Counted from the stretch's first letter, positions 50,987 to 58,437 are shown. The stretch is 64,000 nucleotides of DNA from SXTU01 sp964496695 (GCA_964496695.1 CAZCBE010000017.1:13513-77512); one strand, 5' to 3'. Notes: generated from the sequence alone by a model not told the origin. Numbers and translations: made by a program.

Positions 50987-51192
50987 TACTTAAAACTTGG
51001 GATTCTGATGCGGTGGGGTGATAGTTGCGACAGTTCAAGGCCCCTGCGGCTCACCCAAGCAGGGATGCAATTGAAAGCGCGTTCACCCAGCGCAGAGACG
51101 AAATCCAGTCATCCGCCGCTTTGATTGCGGCTCTGCCGGCTGTGACTCTGCGTTGAACAAGGGTGCCTGGAATTCAACCCCCGTGTTCCGGA

Positions 51193-51489
51193 TCAGGTGA
51201 CCAGCGACTGGCCATAGTGCTCCACCGTCGGGAACGGATCGTAGAAGTGGTGCAGCAGGGTGCGCCAGCGCTGATACCCGGCGGACTGCCGGAAGCCGAC
51301 CGTGTGGTCTTCCAGCCGCTGCCAATGCACCAGCAGGAGGTATCGCCCGGGAACCTCCAGGCAGCGCCGGAGTTCGTGCGAGTGGTAGCCGGGCATCGCA
51401 GCGATGATGGGGGACGCTTCACGAAAGGCTGACTCAAACGCCTCGCCCGTTCCGTCCCGGACGTTCAGGATGGCTGCCTCAAGAATCAT
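51193..51489 (-). CDS. ABM-domain (antibiotic biosynthesis monooxygenase-like) protein
   Basis: 98 aa from ATG 51489, the usual N-terminus for the family (MILEAAILNVRDGTGEAFES). A longer in-frame start is possible but adds ten residues of low similarity. A dimeric ferredoxin-like alpha/beta barrel is suggested by FREASPIIAAMPGYHSHELR, RYLLLVHWQRLEDHTVGFRQ and a C-terminal FYDPFPTVEHYGQSL. Members are small cofactor-free monooxygenases or haem/quinone-acting proteins; the substrate cannot be predicted. It is the first of a series of small minus-strand genes after tRNA-Leu. The sequence upstream of its start contains GTCGTTGGCC, like the junctions of the other accessory genes. Confidence 0.75.
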   Translation of the reverse strand: MILEAAILNVRDGTGEAFESAFREASPIIAAMPGYHSHELRRCLEVPGRYLLLVHWQRLEDHTVGFRQSAGYQRWRTLLHHFYDPFPTVEHYGQSLVT

Positions 51490-51564
51490 ACGTGGATTGG
51501 ATGTGGGCAATACGGCCAACGACCGACGCTTGGTAATTTGGCCCGGTTCATTTTAGCGCAGGCA

Positions 51565-51894
51565 TCATTTTGGCGGCAATGCTGGCCGAACTTCTGTGGC
51601 CCAAGGCACTGAATGGTGGTCGGCCTGCCGAAGAGCAGATGCTTCTGCGGTAGTGAACCACTCTCCGTGAGGCCCAAATACGAAACCACCACCATCTGAT
51701 AGCCTGAAGCACGCGGCAATTGCCTCGGATGCGTAACAGCGGATGAGGTCCGCTGGAATCTCCTCCGTCTGAAAAACCATGTCAGGCGGCGTGCTGCCGA
51801 CCTCCGTGACGACGCAATAGCGATGTCTCGCTGCGCTTTGGCAAAGACTGAGCACGTATCGCTTGTCGTCTGAGATGGGAACTCGCTTCCACAT
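51565..51894 (-). CDS. Hypothetical protein (cassette-like gene)
   Basis: 109 aa from ATG 51894. It is soluble, with two short alpha/beta stretches (RYVLSLCQSAARHRYCVVTE, ADLIRCYASEAIAACFRLSD) and a loop FGPHGEWFTTAEASALRQAD. No family recognised. An attC-like palindrome (51908-51976) lies immediately upstream of the start, between this gene and the next one. GC content is lower than in the core genes. It is probably a cargo gene of the accessory array. Confidence 0.5.
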   Translation of the reverse strand: MWKRVPISDDKRYVLSLCQSAARHRYCVVTEVGSTPPDMVFQTEEIPADLIRCYASEAIAACFRLSDGGGFVFGPHGEWFTTAEASALRQADHHSVPWATEVRPALPPK

Positions 51895-51907
51895 AACGCA
51901 TGATGCT

Positions 51908-51976
51908 GGCTAACGACCTAGGCTCTGCGACGGCGACAGTCACGGTTCGCTGCGGCAAATGCAGCGCAGCGTTATG
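51908..51976 (-). repeat. attC-like recombination site
   Basis: Read on the minus strand, the site starts ATAACGCTGCGCTGC and ends GCAGAGCCTAGGTCGTTAGCC. The outer TAACG...CGTTA pair matches the complementary R boxes of an integron attC, and GCGCTGC with GCAGAGC gives L-like boxes with one mismatch. The final GTTAGCC is close to the GTTRRRY core. It lies exactly between two small same-strand genes, 11 nt beyond the stop of one and 14 nt before the start of the next. Confidence 0.5.
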
Positions 51977-51986
51977 GAGCGTGCCA

Positions 51987-52409
51987 TCACTTGTTCGCAG
52001 GAACTTTTATCCTCTGCAATTCCGTCCCATCAGCCTTCCTGAAACTGAAAATCCGTCCGGTGAGCTTGCAATCCCGAACATCCGTAAACACCGAATAAGC
52101 CGAATACTCGAAGTCTGCCGCCACCTGTTTATGTGCCTGGGCGGTCGCTTGCTCGAACTGAACGCGCTCCTCCGGCGTGAGCAATCCAATGCCATCGTCC
52201 GTCAGAAACGACTCACCGTAAGCCACTCCCGTGTGCGATGCCGGATCAAATGGATGAATGTTGGAGACAAGAATATGAGGCTTATCGAACCCCCAACTGC
52301 CAAGCTCGGCTCTGGATTCAGCGACGGCCTGGACGTAACCAACACAATAGCCCTCGTCCCACCAGATGAGGTCTCCAATCTTAATCGTTGATCCATCGGG
52401 ATACTTCAT
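51987..52409 (-). CDS. Hypothetical protein (cassette-like gene)
   Basis: 140 aa from ATG 52409, overlapping the stop of the GNAT gene by 4 nt (ATGA), so the two are translated together. The N-terminus looks like a small beta-barrel (YPDGSTIKIGDLIWWDEGYC, VGYVQAVAESRAELGSWGFD). A helical middle (LTPEERVQFEQATAQAHKQV) and a beta C-terminus (YSVFTDVRDCKLTGRIFSFR) follow. No family recognised; immunity or cargo-type proteins often look like this, but that is speculation. An attC-like site follows the stop. Confidence 0.5.
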   Translation of the reverse strand: MKYPDGSTIKIGDLIWWDEGYCVGYVQAVAESRAELGSWGFDKPHILVSNIHPFDPASHTGVAYGESFLTDDGIGLLTPEERVQFEQATAQAHKQVAADFEYSAYSVFTDVRDCKLTGRIFSFRKADGTELQRIKVPANK

Positions 52410-53185
52410 ACGCCTATGGCCGCTTCATGGTGTTTCTCCCATCTCCATACCAATCCGTCCTCCGGATCAACGAACTCGCCGAGGGGTTGGAACCCGCACT
52501 TGGTCAAGACTCGCGTCGAGGCGTTTGCTTCCGGGAGCGTGTGGGCTCTGACCACGCGGACCCGTCCGCTGCTGAAAGCGAAGGCAACCAGCGCCTGCGC
52601 TGCTTCGGTAGCGTATCCCTTGCCCTGATGTTCGGGTGCAACCCCATAGGCGATCTCGACCACGCCATCCGCTGCCGGCGGCCCCTTGAAGCCGCTTTTC
52701 CCGACGACGATGCGGCTGTCCCGATGCACCAAGGAGAAACCATGCGTCCACGGGTCGGCCGAAGTCGAGGCGTGAAGCCGCGCCAGCCAGTCGGCTGATA
52801 ACTGCGCCTGCTCGGAAGGGCTCATTGTCTCGACCATCGCGCGGACTTCCTCAAGCGTCAGCGGAACCAGTTCCAGGCTCTTGGTCTGCAGGTGCGTTGC
52901 GCTCATGGACGTGTGCGAACCGGCCTGACAACCCGGTGAAACATAAGCAGGCAAAGGAGTGCCGTCCTCGAACGCCCGCAGCTTAGAGCGTGCGACCGCA
53001 ACAAGCTCCTCAATGGCGACGAGCGGCACATTGTTGCTGAAGGTGGTGATCACCAAGGAATGGTCCGCGTCACAACGAAAGACTTCTGCGACCGTCTCGT
53101 CTCCTGCGATCAGCTCAACGCCGAGTCCGTCACGAATCACATCGGACGCGACAACTTTATGGAACGGGCCGCTAACAGTTCTCAT
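52406..53185 (-). CDS. GNAT acetyltransferase fused in frame to an N-terminal small domain
   Basis: 259 aa from ATG 53185. Residues 1-93 (HKVVASDVIRDGLGVELIAG, DHSLVITTFSNNVPLVAIEE) look like a complete small protein that has lost its stop codon. Residues 94-259 start at an internal Met (ATG 52906, SATHLQTKSLELVPLTLEEV) and form a GNAT N-acetyltransferase with the acetyl-CoA loop VAPEHQGKGYATEAAQALVA and the motif ANASTRVLTKCGFQPLGEF. The same sequence, GTCAGGCC-x2-TTCGCAC, precedes both ATGs (53199-53206 and 52922-52929), so this looks like two cassettes joined without an intervening stop. Translation may start at either ATG. The acetyl acceptor is unknown. It overlaps the DUF2809 gene by 14 nt. 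Confidence 0.65.
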   Translation of the reverse strand: MRTVSGPFHKVVASDVIRDGLGVELIAGDETVAEVFRCDADHSLVITTFSNNVPLVAIEELVAVARSKLRAFEDGTPLPAYVSPGCQAGSHTSMSATHLQTKSLELVPLTLEEVRAMVETMSPSEQAQLSADWLARLHASTSADPWTHGFSLVHRDSRIVVGKSGFKGPPAADGVVEIAYGVAPEHQGKGYATEAAQALVAFAFSSGRVRVVRAHTLPEANASTRVLTKCGFQPLGEFVDPEDGLVWRWEKHHEAAIGV

Positions 53186-53621
53186 GTGCGTGCGAAGTGG
53201 CCTGACGACCCAAACGCCGCGGCCGATTGAGAAAGACGCGCTCGGCCAAGGCACCGAGCGCAATGCCAATCACGTATGCCAGCAGGTCTGGGCCATTGAA
53301 CGTGGTGCCAAGGACAAGGTGTCCCAGGCGGGTTGAACGAATCCCATCTATCCAAGGAGCGTGATAAAGCTGTAGAAATTCAACGGACCACGCAAAACCG
53401 ACGGCGAGCAAAGCAATTCGCACCGTAGTGCCGCGATGAAAAGCGATCCCCAAACCGAGGAACACCACCAGCGCCCAAAGCGCATCCCCGCCGTATTTGG
53501 CCACGAAATCCGGGAGCGGAAGCAGGCCGGACCGCCACAGCAGGCCCGTCCCGACCACCAGCGCCGTAGCCAGAGCGTATATCGGACGACTCCGTTGAAC
53601 TGAGGTGGCTGCTGCAGTCAT
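53172..53621 (-). CDS. DUF2809 family membrane protein
   Basis: 149 aa from ATG 53621. About four membrane segments (IYALATALVVGTGLLWRSGL, GGDALWALVVFLGLGIAFHR, TVRIALLAVGFAWSVEFLQL, LLAYVIGIALGALAERVFL). The motif EFLQLYHAPWIDGIRSTRLG and the Gly-Asp-Ala-Leu-Trp signature match DUF2809. Function of the family is not known; members are frequent in integron cassettes and genomic islands. The last residues (GRQATSHAHENC) are encoded beyond the GTCAGGCC junction, which suggests that the natural stop has been lost or displaced. Confidence 0.75.
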   Translation of the reverse strand: MTAAATSVQRSRPIYALATALVVGTGLLWRSGLLPLPDFVAKYGGDALWALVVFLGLGIAFHRGTTVRIALLAVGFAWSVEFLQLYHAPWIDGIRSTRLGHLVLGTTFNGPDLLAYVIGIALGALAERVFLNRPRRLGRQATSHAHENC

Positions 53622-53641
53622 TATTAGCGGGACGCGTTGAG

Positions 53642-53748
53642 GGCCTGACGACGCAGGCTCAGCGAGCCGGCCCACGGGACATGCAAATTGCAACCGCGAC
53701 GCTTACGCCAGGTTCGCTGTGACGCATGGTAAGGCGGCGTGTTATAAT
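53642..53748 (-). repeat. attC-like junction between GNAT and DUF2809 genes
   Basis: Read on the minus strand it starts TATAACACGCCGCC seven nt after the GNAT stop and ends GAGCCTGCGTCGTCAGGCC. It shares CAGCGAACC and GAGCCTxxGTCGTyAGsC with the site at 51908-51976. An internal stem (GCGAACC with GGTTGC) is visible. The R-box match is weaker here (GTCAGGC in place of GTTAGGC). Confidence 0.4.
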
Positions 53749-53754
53749 CGAAGC

Positions 53755-54339
53755 TCATCGCGCAAGCTCCTGGCTCGGCTGCGAGCGCAATTCCCACTCT
53801 CGCCGCAACAGGGCAAACACAAACTCGCTGTCCCAATACCCTTTATACCACCGATGCTCGACGTGGTGAGCCTCCTGCCGGAAGCCCAACCGCCTGAAGA
53901 GCGATGCGGCGGCGTGATTCTCGGCGTCGGTAACCGCCGAAACCCGATGTTTGCCCAGGGTGGCAAACACAAAATGGAGCAGGCAGCCGAGCGCCTCCGT
54001 GGCGTAGCCGCGACCCTGATGGCTGGGGGCCAGGGTGATGCCAAATTCCATCTGGCGCGGGTCATCCAGCCGGCAGTGCAGACCGCAATCGCCCATCATG
54101 CGCTCGGTCACCTTCTCGACGATGGCCACCTGAAACCAGGTCCCGGGAACAGCCGGCTCTCGGTCGCGCTGGTCTTCGATGAGGCGTGCAGCATCATCCG
54201 GCCCGAACGAATCCCACGACTGATACCGTGCCACCTCCGGCAGCGACCGATAGCTGCAAAGTGAGCCCGCATCGCCACGGTGCAACGGGCGAAGCAGCAG
54301 GCGGGGAGTGGACAAAAAACTTGGAAAGAGCTGGCTCAT
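53755..54339 (-). CDS. GNAT family N-acetyltransferase (RimJ/RimL-like)
   Basis: 194 aa from ATG 54339; the longer open frame upstream is repeat sequence. It has the RimJ/RimL layout: the start FPSFLSTPRLLLRPLHRGDA, a beta strand VPGTWFQVAIVEKVTERMMG, the acetyl-CoA pyrophosphate loop LAPSHQGRGYATEALGCLLH, and the C-terminal motif NHAAASLFRRLGFRQEAHHV. It acetylates the amino group of a protein, amino acid or small-molecule acceptor that cannot be predicted. The sequence just upstream of the start contains CCCGTTAGGT, a good attC-type core, and the stop is followed by another attC-like sequence, so the gene looks like a self-contained cassette. Confidence 0.8.
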   Translation of the reverse strand: MSQLFPSFLSTPRLLLRPLHRGDAGSLCSYRSLPEVARYQSWDSFGPDDAARLIEDQRDREPAVPGTWFQVAIVEKVTERMMGDCGLHCRLDDPRQMEFGITLAPSHQGRGYATEALGCLLHFVFATLGKHRVSAVTDAENHAAASLFRRLGFRQEAHHVEHRWYKGYWDSEFVFALLRREWELRSQPSQELAR

Positions 54340-54517
54340 GGCGTGACGGCAGAGACACCTAACGGGGATTAGGCCAACGGGTGGTTTGGCCTGGCTCGAC
54401 TGGGTTGGAGCTGGTCTGGTGCATCGGGGAGAATTTGCGTGGGTTCCAGCGGCGCTGGCAAGCCGCCGTTTGGCCGAACATGAGCACCGGGCCATGCGCA
54501 CACTGCCGCGATAGACA

Positions 54518-54780
54518 GCGGAGCGCGGGTCTGTGACCCGCAGCAACTTCCGCCCACCCATCCGCTGGCAGAAGGCAACGATAACGGGCGAAGGACGTTG
54601 CTGCGGGCCACAGACCCGCGTTCCGGGGCAGGGGAACTGAGTGCATGAGCACCCGTCCACAGACCTGTTGCTCGGTCAAATTGCCCGCCGCACCCGTTGC
54701 ACCCACTCCACTATATTCTTGAGCTTCAGCTTCGCTGCCCATCGGGCGGTTTGGGAGAGGCCGCAGTCGGTGGCGATGGC
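54518..54780. repeat. Diverged direct duplicate (copy 1) of the region around the MetE-like gene 3' end
   Basis: This 263-bp segment matches 55432-55693 at roughly nine bases in ten. It contains a CGCGGGTCTGTGACCCGC inverted pair (54524-54546 and 54597-54620) and the last ~34 codons of the MetE-like gene. The two copies flank a ~650-bp unique segment carrying a hypothetical membrane-protein gene. Confidence 0.85.
54676..54780 (-). pseudogene. 3' fragment of a MetE-like gene (duplicate)
   Basis: Translated on the minus strand this gives DCGLSQTARWAAKLKLK then a diverged VEWVQRVRRAI and TGA at 54676. It corresponds to the last ~34 residues of the intact gene at 55590-56825. No start or upstream domain is present, so it is a remnant of duplication. 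Confidence 0.8.
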
Positions 54781-54795
54781 AGCGTGGCGGCGTGA

Positions 54796-55326
54796 TCAGA
54801 CCGTGCTGGGAGTGGCAGCTTTGTCGCTATCGCTTTTTCGGTTGTGTATGCACCCCAGCATCCTTGGAACTAACAGCCAAAACATGAGGGTGACTCCAAT
54901 AAAATGCACTAACCCTTCGGCATAATGTAACGCGCCACACCGGTCCAATGGTGGCAGGAACGAATACCCGATACCGAGACCGAAAAATGCTCCCAATCCA
55001 AGACTCACCGGCAGACACCTTTTGCCTGTTCTCTTCCTCCACTCAAGCAGAACCGAGTAGATCAGGCAGGGAATCCCAAAATACAAAAGGCCAAGCACCG
55101 AATACCAAACAAACCCTAGTGCAATGAACTCAACGCTTGAGTCGGCCAATCGTTCGTAGTCACTGTCTTTGTTAAAGTGGAACAAATCACAAACAATGAA
55201 GATGACCATCACCATCAGGGGAATTGGAAGCGATGCGCCGAGGAGAATTCTCAGAATGCTTCCAGCATTCTGTTCTCCCACACGGATTCCGAAGAGAGTG
55301 GATTGATAGAGTCTGCCACGGAGCAT
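54796..55326 (-). CDS. Hypothetical membrane protein in a low-GC insert
   Basis: 176 aa from ATG 55326; another ATG at 55347 lies in the flanking repeat. There are four membrane segments (ILLGASLPIPLMVMVIFIVC, FIALGFVWYSVLGLLYFGIP, VSLGLGAFFGLGIGYSFLPP, LVHFIGVTLMFWLLVPRML) and a short charged C-terminal tail (NRKSDSDKAATPSTV). No family recognised. It is the only gene in the unique segment between the two copies of the duplicated MetE-like 3' end, and its AT content is higher than that of the flanks, so it appears to have arrived together with the duplication. Confidence 0.6.
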   Translation of the reverse strand: MLRGRLYQSTLFGIRVGEQNAGSILRILLGASLPIPLMVMVIFIVCDLFHFNKDSDYERLADSSVEFIALGFVWYSVLGLLYFGIPCLIYSVLLEWRKRTGKRCLPVSLGLGAFFGLGIGYSFLPPLDRCGALHYAEGLVHFIGVTLMFWLLVPRMLGCIHNRKSDSDKAATPSTV

Positions 55327-55431
55327 CTGAAGGGAACCTGCGGGCATTCCGGCAGCCCTGCAAGCCAGCGTTTGGGTGGGGTTCGGCCGTGCATGGAGCC
55401 ACGGGCCGTCCGCACACTATCTCCGAAAGGC

Positions 55432-55693
55432 GGCGGAGCGCGGGTCTGTGACCGCAGCAACTTCCGACCACCCATCCGCTGGCAGAAGGCAACGTCAACG
55501 GGCGAAGGACGTTGCTGCGGGTCACAGACCCGCGTTCCGGGGCGGGGGAACTGAGTCCATGAGCACCCGTCCACAGATCTGTTGCTCGGTCAGATTTCCC
55601 GCCGAACGCGTTGCACCCCCTCCACCATGTGCTTGAGCTTCAGCTTCGCCGCCCAGCGGGCGGTTTGGGAGAGGCCGCAGTCGGGGGCGAAGG
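55432..55693. repeat. Direct duplicate (copy 2), overlapping the MetE-like gene 3' end
   Basis: Partner of 54518-54780. It contains the CGCGGGTCTGTGACC inverted pair (55439-55459 and 55510-55534) and runs into the coding sequence of the intact MetE-like gene. Confidence 0.85.
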
Positions 55694-56825
55694 CGAGTTT
55701 GTCTGCCGGAGCATGCTTCAGGCATGCGCGGACGCGGGCGGCGATGTCCTCCGGCGTCTCCACGTAGTAGCTCTTCACATCCACGATGCCCACGGCGGCG
55801 ATGTGGCGCTTCGCGATCTCGGCGATGACTTCGAGTTCCGCAAACTCGCGGCTCGCCATCTCGACGTGGATTTCGTCCACGAGCAGGTCGAGGAAGGCTG
55901 GGAACATCGGGGCATATTGGCGCGGGCCGACAGCGCGGGCCTTGTAGTTGCCAAAGCACAGGTGCGTGCTGAGGTGGCACTTGCCGGCGACGGCCTCGAC
56001 GGTGCGGTTGAAAATGTTCACGAAGCGCTTCGGGTCTTCGCGGTGCGCGTAGCAGCTCATGCTCGGCTCATCCACGCAGATCTCGGTGCAGCCGGCGCGC
56101 ACGAGCGATTCGAGTTCCGTGCGGACGAGCGGTAGCAGCGCCTCGGTCAGTTCCCAGCGGTTTTTGTATTGGTCGTTGGGCAGCAGGCGGCCGCTCAGGG
56201 TGTAGGGGCCGGGCACACTCGCCTTCAAGATCGGGGCGGAGGCTGAAGTCTGGAGCACCCGTTCTCCCTCACCCCGGCCCTCTCCCGCTGGGAGAGGGAG
56301 AGACTCAGTTCGCGTTGGGTTAGAACTGACCGCAGCGGACTCGGAGCCAGCGCGCGTGCCTGCAATACGTGCGCCCGTGGCTGTCCCCTCTCCCGGAGGG
56401 AGAGGGCTAGGGTGAGGGGGAAGGGCCACTGCGGAGTCAGAACCACGCCCGACCAGCCGCCGCAATCGCTCGAAGTCTTCTACCGCCCCTAAACCTCGGG
56501 GGGCACGAAGCTCGCTGATGACTTTGTGCTTCCCGCGTTGGTCGTGGGCGGGCGGGCCGAAGCGGCGGGGCGGAGCGCTCTCTAGTTCGATGCCCTCGAT
56601 GAAGCCGTAGAAGCTCAGGTTGAAGTCCAGGCGGGTCTGCTCGCCGTCCGTGATGACATCGAGGCCAGCGTCCACCTGGTCTTTCACCGCGATGGCCAAC
56701 GCGTCGTCCACCATCTCGGCGCGGTCCGCGTCACCGAACTGGCCGAGGTGCTGGCAGGCGAATTCCAGCCAGCCCGGAAACGGGTAGCTGCCAATGACGG
56801 TGGTGCGGAGAGGTTGCGGTTGCAT
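55590..56825 (-). CDS. Cobalamin-independent methionine synthase-like protein (MetE C-terminal domain family)
   Basis: 411 aa from ATG 56825. It is a single barrel matching the catalytic (C-terminal) half of MetE: TTVIGSYPFP at the start, DGEQTRLDFN, KASVPGPYTLSGRLL and DEPSMSCYA. The zinc ligands are His and Cys in THLCFGNYK, Glu in VEMASRE and Cys in APDCGLSQT. It lacks the N-terminal MetE half, so it belongs to the short family that transfers methyl groups from folate or other donors to a thiol; homocysteine is the likely acceptor. Residues about 130-198 (HPSPLPPGEG...PLPAGEGRGEGERV) are encoded by an inserted family C palindromic repeat between two conserved strands. purU is 2 bp upstream, a one-carbon context. 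Confidence 0.85.
   Translation of the reverse strand: MQPQPLRTTVIGSYPFPGWLEFACQHLGQFGDADRAEMVDDALAIAVKDQVDAGLDVITDGEQTRLDFNLSFYGFIEGIELESAPPRRFGPPAHDQRGKHKVISELRAPRGLGAVEDFERLRRLVGRGSDSAVALPPHPSPLPPGEGTATGARIAGTRAGSESAAVSSNPTRTESLPLPAGEGRGEGERVLQTSASAPILKASVPGPYTLSGRLLPNDQYKNRWELTEALLPLVRTELESLVRAGCTEICVDEPSMSCYAHREDPKRFVNIFNRTVEAVAGKCHLSTHLCFGNYKARAVGPRQYAPMFPAFLDLLVDEIHVEMASREFAELEVIAEIAKRHIAAVGIVDVKSYYVETPEDIAARVRACLKHAPADKLAFAPDCGLSQTARWAAKLKLKHMVEGVQRVRREI
56261..56424. repeat. Family C palindromic repeat inserted in frame in the MetE-like gene
   Basis: Inverted arms near 56266-56298 and 56385-56421 share CCCTCACCC, GCCCTCTCCC and GGGAGAGGG. The frame remains open across the whole unit (about 65 extra residues, Pro/Gly/Glu-rich). 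Related copies are at 5323-5452, 18534-18660 and from 63906. Confidence 0.85.
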
Positions 56826-56827
56826 AA

Positions 56828-57664
56828 TCAGTCAAAAATCACGGTGCGGTTGGCGCAGTGAAAAACGCGGTCCTCAAAGACGAGCCGCAGCGCGCGGGCC
56901 AGGACGAGCTGCTCCACGTCATGCCCGGCCTGGGCCAGGTCCTGCGGCCGGTGCGTGTGGTCCACGGGGATGACCTGCTGGACGATGATGGGCCCTTCGT
57001 CGAGCTGATCGGTGACGAAATGCGCGGTGGCCCCGATGACCTTCACGCCGCGCTGGAAGGCCTGATGATACGGCTTCGCACCGGCGAAGGCGGGCAGGAA
57101 CGAATGGTGGATGTTGATGATGCGCGAGGGAAAGCGGCCGACAAAATCCGAGCTGAGGATGCGCATGTATTTGGCCAGGACGAGAAACTCAGGCTGATAG
57201 TCGGCCACAATGCGCCGCAGACCGGCTTCGTGCGCCTCGCGCGTCGCCTTCTCGTGCGGGAGAAAATGGAACGGCAGACCAAACTTGGCGACGAGCGGAG
57301 CGAGTGATTCGTGATTGCTCACGACGGCCAGCAGGCGCGCGTTCAGTTCGCCGAACTCGTGCCGCACGAGCAAATCTGCGAGGCAGTGGTGCTCCTTGCT
57401 GGCGAAGACCACGATCCGCTTGGGCGCGAGATCGGACAGCCGCACCGAGGCATCCTCTGGCAGGACGGCCTGCACCTCGGCGACGAGCGCGGCGGCCTCG
57501 GCCTCGCCGTCAAACTCGGTGCGCATGTAGAAGCGCGCCGTCTCGCGGTCCACGAACTCCTGGTTGCCGACGATGTTCAAGCCACGCCGGAAGAGCACGC
57601 CGGTGATGCCATACACCAAGCCCGCGCGATCCGCACATTCCACCAACAGCACGCGTGCGCTCAT
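56828..57664 (-). CDS. purU: Formyltetrahydrofolate deformylase
   Basis: 278 aa, the standard length. An N-terminal ACT domain (RVLLVECADRAGLVYGITGV, FRRGLNIVGNQEFVDRETAR) precedes a formyltransferase fold: KRIVVFASKEHHCLADLLVR, AVVSNHESLAPLVAKFGLPF, the catalytic INIHHSFLPAFAGAKPYHQA (Asn-His core) and IGATAHFVTDQLDEGPII with the catalytic Asp. It hydrolyses 10-formyl-THF to formate and THF, balancing the one-carbon pool; the ACT domain senses methionine or glycine in known members. The start overlaps the stop of the SIS gene (ATGA), and the MetE-like gene follows after 2 bp, so the three form an operon. Confidence 0.94.
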   Translation of the reverse strand: MSARVLLVECADRAGLVYGITGVLFRRGLNIVGNQEFVDRETARFYMRTEFDGEAEAAALVAEVQAVLPEDASVRLSDLAPKRIVVFASKEHHCLADLLVRHEFGELNARLLAVVSNHESLAPLVAKFGLPFHFLPHEKATREAHEAGLRRIVADYQPEFLVLAKYMRILSSDFVGRFPSRIINIHHSFLPAFAGAKPYHQAFQRGVKVIGATAHFVTDQLDEGPIIVQQVIPVDHTHRPQDLAQAGHDVEQLVLARALRLVFEDRVFHCANRTVIFD

Positions 57665-58437
57665 TTGGCCCCCAGATTTTCGTAGAGTTTCGCCATGCGA
57701 TGAGCGTGCTCGTCGTAGGCGGCCTCGAACAGTTCCGTCGCCTTCTTGGTGCCGACAACGGCTCCGGCGGTCAGGACCTTGGGCGGATGGCCGGCCTGTG
57801 TGAGGCGCGCGGCGACTTCGGCCTTGAGGCTGTTAATCAGTGCGCAGCCGCCGATGGTGGAGCCGGGCGCGACGGGCGTTTCCAGCCCCGGCACCCAGAC
57901 CATGGCGTCACCGACGGGCGCACCGGTGTCGAGGACGAGGTCGGCGAAGTCCTGCAGCTTGCTGCCGCTGGCGTGCCGGCTGGTGCTCGCCTCCGAGTGT
58001 GCGCGGCTGATGATGGCGACGACCTTCACCCCGCGCTTTTTGAACTGCTCGGCCATCTCGATGGGCACCACGTTGCAGCCCGAGGAAGACGCGACGAGCG
58101 CGCAGTCCTGCGGGGACAAATCGAAGTTGCGCAGGATGCGCTCCGCGAAGCCGGAGACGTTTTCCAGGAACATCGCCTGCCGCTGACCGTTGGCACCGAT
58201 GACAAGGTTGTGGAAGGACAGCGACAGTTCGACAATGGGGTTGAAGCCGGGGAAGGAGCCGTAGCGCGGCCACATCTCCTCGACCAGGATGCGGCTGTGG
58301 CCGGAGCCGAAGAGATGGACCATCCGCCCCGCGAGGATCGTCTCGGCGAACCAGCCCGCCGCCTGCTGGATTTGGGGCGTCTGGCGCTCGACGGTTTCGA
58401 GCAGGGCGTGGCAGCGTTTCAGGTAGTCGTGCGTCAT
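57661..58437 (-). CDS. SIS-domain sugar isomerase/phosphosugar-binding protein
   Basis: 258 aa from ATG 58437; an upstream TTG is less likely. The phosphosugar-binding SIS fold is clear: MVHLFGSGHSRILVEEMWPR, the helix SGFAERILRNFDLSPQDCAL, SSSGCNVVPIEMAEQFKKRG (Ser/Thr-rich phosphate loop) and VVAIISRAHSEASTSRHASG. The overall pattern matches the DUF2529/YckF-like 'sugar isomerase domain' proteins, distinct from MurQ etherases and GmhA. It probably isomerises or binds a sugar phosphate or amino-sugar phosphate; the exact substrate is unclear. It is the first gene of the SIS-purU-metE-like operon, divergent from the SGNH hydrolase gene. Confidence 0.85.
   Translation of the reverse strand: MTHDYLKRCHALLETVERQTPQIQQAAGWFAETILAGRMVHLFGSGHSRILVEEMWPRYGSFPGFNPIVELSLSFHNLVIGANGQRQAMFLENVSGFAERILRNFDLSPQDCALVASSSGCNVVPIEMAEQFKKRGVKVVAIISRAHSEASTSRHASGSKLQDFADLVLDTGAPVGDAMVWVPGLETPVAPGSTIGGCALINSLKAEVAARLTQAGHPPKVLTAGAVVGTKKATELFEAAYDEHAHRMAKLYENLGAK

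Noticed and set aside
50534..51124. Several short open frames around tRNA-Leu
   Set aside because: They overlap the tRNA or the GC-rich inverted repeat and show no protein-like composition.
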